64,000 nt of DNA from VRUE01 sp963717375 (GTDB taxonomy: Bacteria > Actinomycetota > Thermoleophilia > Solirubrobacterales > 70-9), in assembly GCA_963717375.1 (NCBI GenBank), contig OY970329.1:1054001-1118000 (forward strand). The letters run 5' to 3'. The notes under the pieces were generated by a model that was given only the letters and a program-made list of their open reading frames with translations, did no database searches and was not told the origin of the DNA. Positions 60,801 to 64,000 of the stretch are shown one piece after another; the first letter of the stretch is position 1, and each line of letters starts with the position of its first letter. Both the position numbers and the translations under genes were made by a program.

Positions 60801-61673
60801 ATGATAGCAGCGGCGCGGCGGCGCATCGGCGCGGTCCTTTCGGCAGCCGCCAAGCGCACCCGCCAGGTAGACGGAGCGCTGGCGCGGCGGATCGAGAAGC
60901 TGCGCCCCGTCGTGGTCAGATCGGCGTCGCGGTTGCGCACCCGCGGAGTAGGGGTGGCGCGGGCGCTGGGCAAGCGCTTGCGGCCGCTCGGCGTGATCGT
61001 GCTCCGAGTCTTCGGCCGGGGCGAACGATTGCTGCGGCGAGCCAGCGCCCTTGCGATCCGCGCGACGACCCGCGCCAGCACCTTCCTTACTCCCCAGCGC
61101 GCCGTCTGCGGAGTGATCGTGGCCTCGGCCGTCTGCCTCGTCGTCTCCCAGTTCGTCGACTTCCGCAGCGTCGAGATCGGCCAGCCCGGCTATGCGGGGA
61201 TCGCGGCCGCCGCTCCGCCGACCGTGGCTGCGAAGACGCCGGTCGACGTCCACTCCTATGTATTGATCCCGATCGCCTTGCTGGCGGCGATCGCCGGAGC
61301 GATGGCGCTGCGCCCCGAGCGGCGCGGACTGGGCCGCGTCGTGATCGCGCTCGGGCTGCTCAGCATCGCCGTGATCCTGCTCGTCGACCTGCCCGCCGGC
61401 CTCGACGAGGGCGCCCAGGCAACGCGCTTTTCGGGCGCCACGGCAGTGCTCGACGAGGGCTTCTACGCGCAGCTCGCGGCAGCGGCGGGGCTGGTCTTGG
61501 GCGGACTGCTCTACTATGCGCGGCCGTGCCGAATACGAATCAACTTGTCAGGAAGGGCCGCAAGCGCCCGAAGAAGAAGACGACGACCCCCGGTCTCAAG
61601 TCGGGGCAAGGGCGCAAGAAGGCCGTTGCCGCGCCGCAGCGGCGCGGCGTCTGCACGCGCGTCGCGACCGTAA
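60801..61673 (+). CDS. Basic four-helix membrane protein upstream of rpsL
   Basis: Unrecognised membrane protein. An Arg-rich amphipathic N-terminal region is followed by about four helices (CGVIVASAVCLVVSQF; YVLIPIALLAAIAGAMAL; VVIALGLLSIAVILLV; YAQLAAAAGLVLGGLL). A short Arg/Ser-rich tail follows. The frame is open from TTG 60666, but 60666-60800 holds the fusA leader, so ATG 60801 is proposed without a clear ribosome-binding site. The last 148 bases overlap rpsL in another frame. That overlap may mean the tail is real or that the gene's true end has been lost. Confidence 0.6.
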   Translation: MIAAARRRIGAVLSAAAKRTRQVDGALARRIEKLRPVVVRSASRLRTRGVGVARALGKRLRPLGVIVLRVFGRGERLLRRASALAIRATTRASTFLTPQRAVCGVIVASAVCLVVSQFVDFRSVEIGQPGYAGIAAAAPPTVAAKTPVDVHSYVLIPIALLAAIAGAMALRPERRGLGRVVIALGLLSIAVILLVDLPAGLDEGAQATRFSGATAVLDEGFYAQLAAAAGLVLGGLLYYARPCRIRINLSGRAASARRRRRRPPVSSRGKGARRPLPRRSGAASARASRP

Positions 61674-61921
61674 CGCCGAAGAAGCCGAACTCAGCCCTGC
61701 GCAAGATCGCCCGTGTGCGGCTGACCAACGGGATGGAGGTCACCACCTACATCCCCGGCGAGGGTCACAACTTGCAGGAGCACTCCGTGGTGCTGGTTCG
61801 CGGTGGTCGCGTCAAGGATTTGCCGGGCGTCCGCTACAAGGTCGTCCGCGGCACCCTGGACGCAGCCGGTGTCTCCGACCGCAAGCAGGCCCGTTCGCGC
61901 TACGGCGTCAAGGCTTCCTAA
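61526..61921 (+). CDS. rpsL: 30S ribosomal protein S12
   Basis: S12 of 131 residues from GTG 61526. TPKKPNSALRK holds the Lys43-type streptomycin site and GRVKDLPGVRYK the Lys88-type site and the Asp modified in E. coli. Decoding-centre protein. Its stop overlaps rpsG (TAATG). Oriented away from fusA, unlike the standard str operon. Confidence 0.97.
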   Translation: MPNTNQLVRKGRKRPKKKTTTPGLKSGQGRKKAVAAPQRRGVCTRVATVTPKKPNSALRKIARVRLTNGMEVTTYIPGEGHNLQEHSVVLVRGGRVKDLPGVRYKVVRGTLDAAGVSDRKQARSRYGVKAS

Positions 61922-62391
61922 TGCCCCGCCGCTCAGCCGCAACAATCCGACCGGTCGAGCCCGACGCGCGCTTTCGCAACCGGCTCGTCCAGCAGCTGAT
62001 CAACAAGGTGATGAGCGACGGCAAGAAGCAACTTGCCGAGCGGATCGTCTACGACGCGCTGGCCCTGGTCGGCGAGCGCTCCGGCGAGGATGCGATCGAG
62101 ACCCTCGAGGCCGCGATCAAGCAGCTGACCCCGGTGCTCGAGGTCCGCTCCCGCCGCGTCGGTGGCGCCACCTACCAGGTGCCGGTCGAGGTTCCCGCCC
62201 GCCGTGCTCGCACCCTGGCAATCCGCTGGATGGTCGATTACGCGCGCAACCGCCGCGAGTACTCGATGGCCGAGCGCCTTGCCGGTGAGATCCTCGATGC
62301 GACCCAGCAGCAAGGATCGGCTTGGAAGCGCAAGGACGACATCTACCGCATGGCACAGGCCAACAAGGCCTTCGCGCACTACCGCTGGTAG
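61921..62391 (+). CDS. rpsG: 30S ribosomal protein S7
   Basis: S7 of 156 residues: MPRRSAATIRPVEPDARFRN, KLVNKVMSDGKKQ-type segment, and RWMVDYARNRREYSM. Head assembly protein. ATG 61921 overlaps the rpsL stop. After it comes a HAD-like gene instead of fusA. Confidence 0.97.
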   Translation: MPRRSAATIRPVEPDARFRNRLVQQLINKVMSDGKKQLAERIVYDALALVGERSGEDAIETLEAAIKQLTPVLEVRSRRVGGATYQVPVEVPARRARTLAIRWMVDYARNRREYSMAERLAGEILDATQQQGSAWKRKDDIYRMAQANKAFAHYRW

Positions 62392-62404
62392 TCCGACCTC
62401 GGCC

Positions 62405-62884
62405 ATGAGCCGGCCGATCCTCGCAGTCGATATCGATGGCGTCATCTCCCTTTTCGGGGCAGAGACTCCGCCCGACCGATCTTTCACCAGGCTCGAGCTG
62501 GTCGATGGGGTGCCTCATTTGATCTCGCTGCCGTGTGGCGACCGCCTGGTGCGGCTGAGTGAGCACTTTGAGCTGGTCTGGGCCAGCGGTTGGGAGGACA
62601 AAGCGAACTTCTATCTGCCCTCCCTTCTGGGCCTGCCGGAGCTGCCGCACGTGACCTTCGATGGCGCAGTAGCCGCCGGCAGCGCGCACTGGAAGCTCGG
62701 CCCCCTCGAGGAGTACGGACGGGGACGCGCGATGGCCTGGATCGACGACAACTTCGACCAGAGTTGCTACGAGTGGGCGGAGAAGCGAGAGCAGCCAACC
62801 TTGCTCGTCCCGACCGAAACCCACCTCGGCCTCGAGGAGGCCCACGTCGAGGCCTTGCGTCAGTGGGCCGTATCCCTACACTGA
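62405..62884 (+). CDS. HAD-like domain protein
   Basis: Protein of 159 residues beginning MSRPILAVDIDGVISLFG, where DIDGV matches HAD motif I (DxDGV). A later AWIDDNFD carries the Asp pair of motif IV. There is a short middle region without a large cap. Likely a small phosphatase or a degenerate HAD. It starts 14 bases after rpsG and may be co-transcribed. Substrate unknown. Confidence 0.8.
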   Translation: MSRPILAVDIDGVISLFGAETPPDRSFTRLELVDGVPHLISLPCGDRLVRLSEHFELVWASGWEDKANFYLPSLLGLPELPHVTFDGAVAAGSAHWKLGPLEEYGRGRAMAWIDDNFDQSCYEWAEKREQPTLLVPTETHLGLEEAHVEALRQWAVSLH

Positions 62885-62888
62885 CGCG

Positions 62889-63236
62889 ATGCAAGGCTTC
62901 TGGCCAATCTTCTTTCTGCTCGTAGTGCTGAAGATCCCCGTCTTCGCCTCAATAGCCTTGATCTGGTGGGCAAGCAGAGAACCCGAGCCCGAAGGCGCAG
63001 CCGAGGACTCTGATGGCGGCTTCAAGCGCCGGAACCCGCAGCCAAAGCTCCCCCGAGGCCCACGCCGAGGACCTCACGGCGGAGGCGCGGCGGTTGCAAG
63101 GAGGGGACGCGGTGCCCCTCTCGCGCAGCGGCGTCCTGGTTTTCGCACAGACCACGCAGCGAGAGAACTACCGCGCACGGCGAAAACCCCAGCAAGCGAG
63201 AGGGGCACCGCGTCCCCTCCCTCTCAAATCCGCTGA
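62889..63236 (+). CDS. Small membrane protein with Arg/Pro-rich tail
   Basis: The first 60-70 residues look genuine: a single helix (WPIFFLLVVLKIPVFASIALIWW), an acidic stretch (EPEPEGAAEDSDGG), and PRGPRRGPHGGG. From about residue 70 the frame runs through a large inverted repeat and becomes Arg/Ala-rich without family character. The natural end may have been lost through the repeat. Function unknown. Confidence 0.55.
   Translation: MQGFWPIFFLLVVLKIPVFASIALIWWASREPEPEGAAEDSDGGFKRRNPQPKLPRGPRRGPHGGGAAVARRGRGAPLAQRRPGFRTDHAARELPRTAKTPASERGTASPPSQIR
63100..63220. repeat. 25-bp-arm inverted repeat between convergent genes
   Basis: Perfect 25-base arms (63100-63124 and 63196-63220). Inside is a second perfect 9-base pair, GGTTTTCGC (63138-63146) with GCGAAAACC (63180-63188). 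It lies just before the convergent monooxygenase stop (63224) and inside the open frame of the small membrane protein. Likely a bidirectional terminator or a small non-coding mobile repeat. Confidence 0.8.
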
Positions 63237-64000
63237 GCCGCCCGCTTCCGCTCGCGCCTGATCTCCCGCAAGTAAGGCTGGAAGTCCACCTGGATCGTGT
63301 GCCTCTTAGAGGCGACGTAGCGCCTCTTCATCTTCTTTTCCGCCTCCGCGATCTCGGCCTGCATCGCGCTCGGTGACGGCAGCGTTCCGCGCCCACCGAG
63401 CAGATCTGCGACCCACTCCGATTGCGCCTCGGCAAGGGGCATGATCGCCCCCAGCGGCTGGATCAGGCCGATGAAGTACAGCCCCGGATGCTCGACCGAG
63501 GCAACCCGCCGGTAGAGCGGCAGCCGGTTGTCGGCGGCAGAGATCAGATCGTCGTCGAAGAAGGGGAAGGTGATCCGGTAGCCGGTGCAGTAGACGACGA
63601 GGTCGATCTCCTCCTCGCTGCCGTCGGCGAAACGGACGGTGCGACCGCCGTCGAAGCGGTCGAGATTCGGCTTGACCGCGATGTCGCCGTGGCCGAGCCG
63701 CGAGAGCAGCTCGGCGGAGACGGTCGGGTGCGCCTCAAGCAGCTTGTGGTCGGGCTTGGGCAGGCCGTAGGCGGTCATGTCGCCCGCGGTCAGTCCCAGC
63801 ATGCGCCCCAAAACGAAGCGCTGCACCGGTAGCGGCATCATCGTCAGCAGCTTCGAAGCCGCCTCGTCGGTCGGTTTGCCGTTCAGGTACTTGGGCATGA
63901 CGTAGGCTCCGCGGCGCATCGCGAGGAAGGTCTTATCGGCGATCCGCGACGCCTCGACCGCGATGTCGGTCGCCGAGTTGCCGATCCCCAGCACCAGCAC
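63224..64000 (-). CDS. Flavin-containing monooxygenase (N-terminus cut by window edge)
   Basis: C-terminal 258 residues of an FAD/NADPH monooxygenase. The frame is open to base 64000. The visible part starts LVLGIGNSATDIAVEASRIA, the NADPH-binding GxGxSA motif. It has the conserved VVYCTGYRITFPFF segment (ATG/CTGY motif) and HPGLYFIGLIQP. FMO or Baeyer-Villiger type. The FAD-binding N-terminus lies outside the window. Confidence 0.88.
   Translation of the reverse strand: MLVLGIGNSATDIAVEASRIADKTFLAMRRGAYVMPKYLNGKPTDEAASKLLTMMPLPVQRFVLGRMLGLTAGDMTAYGLPKPDHKLLEAHPTVSAELLSRLGHGDIAVKPNLDRFDGGRTVRFADGSEEEIDLVVYCTGYRITFPFFDDDLISAADNRLPLYRRVASVEHPGLYFIGLIQPLGAIMPLAEAQSEWVADLLGGRGTLPSPSAMQAEIAEAEKKMKRRYVASKRHTIQVDFQPYLREIRRERKRAAQRI

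Overview
This is a high-GC chromosomal segment, most likely from an actinobacterium of the class Thermoleophilia (Solirubrobacterales-like). The assignment is inference. It rests on a DesA3-type acyl desaturase paired with its own ferredoxin reductase, a SigB/SigF-type sigma factor with partner-switching proteins, zinc-type S4, S14 and L36, frequent GTG/TTG starts with ATGA/GTGA/TGATG overlaps, and unusual low-complexity extensions on several ribosomal proteins. No phage, insertion sequence, integron or CRISPR array was seen. Coding density is very high and no gap exceeds about 250 bases.

Layout. 0-15 kb: a truncated GT2 glycosyltransferase, an orphan biotinyl carrier with an enoyl-CoA hydratase and an AlkA-like glycosylase, a CHASE-GGDEF diguanylate cyclase, a GH3 enzyme, the biotin operon bioB-bioF-bioD, yaaA, a MarR-MFS efflux pair with a visible operator, a desaturase/ferredoxin-reductase pair, and a detached bioA. 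15-19 kb: five minus-strand genes for TasA/camelysin-like secreted proteins and their SipW-type signal peptidase. A clear cyclic-di-GMP class I (GEMM) riboswitch sits directly upstream of the second TasA-like gene. 19-35 kb: LemA and a divergent companion, rubredoxin, a cholesterol-oxidase-like GMC enzyme, superoxide dismutase, an MFS carrier, a sigma factor with an ATP-binding anti-sigma protein and a SpoIIE-type phosphatase, a GH114 polygalactosaminidase, MscS, a truncated YihY protein, tRNA-Pro(CGG), a DsbA-like protein and an acyl-CoA ligase. 35-41 kb: patatin lipase, PBP4-type peptidase, surE, ligA, truA. 41-62 kb: the fused S10-spc-alpha ribosomal clusters on the minus strand (rpsJ through rplQ, with secY, adk, map and rpoA), preceded by fusA-tuf. 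rpsL-rpsG lie on the opposite strand. 62-64 kb: a HAD-like protein, a small membrane protein and a truncated flavin monooxygenase.

How parts may work together. The strongest candidate for an undescribed system is the riboswitch-controlled TasA/SipW cluster. A GGDEF enzyme 12 kb away could supply c-di-GMP. The riboswitch appears built so that ligand binding exposes the ribosome-binding site of a TasA-like fibre gene, and SipW would process the exported fibre proteins. The GH114 and GH3 enzymes could act on matrix or wall polysaccharide. This would be a c-di-GMP-controlled protein matrix in an actinobacterium. The riboswitch motif and gene families are visible in the sequence; the physiology is inference. 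Other points of interest are the split str operon with an attenuator-like hairpin before fusA, the absence of infA from its usual place, five tandem hairpins between tuf and rpsJ, and several large nested inverted repeats at gene ends.
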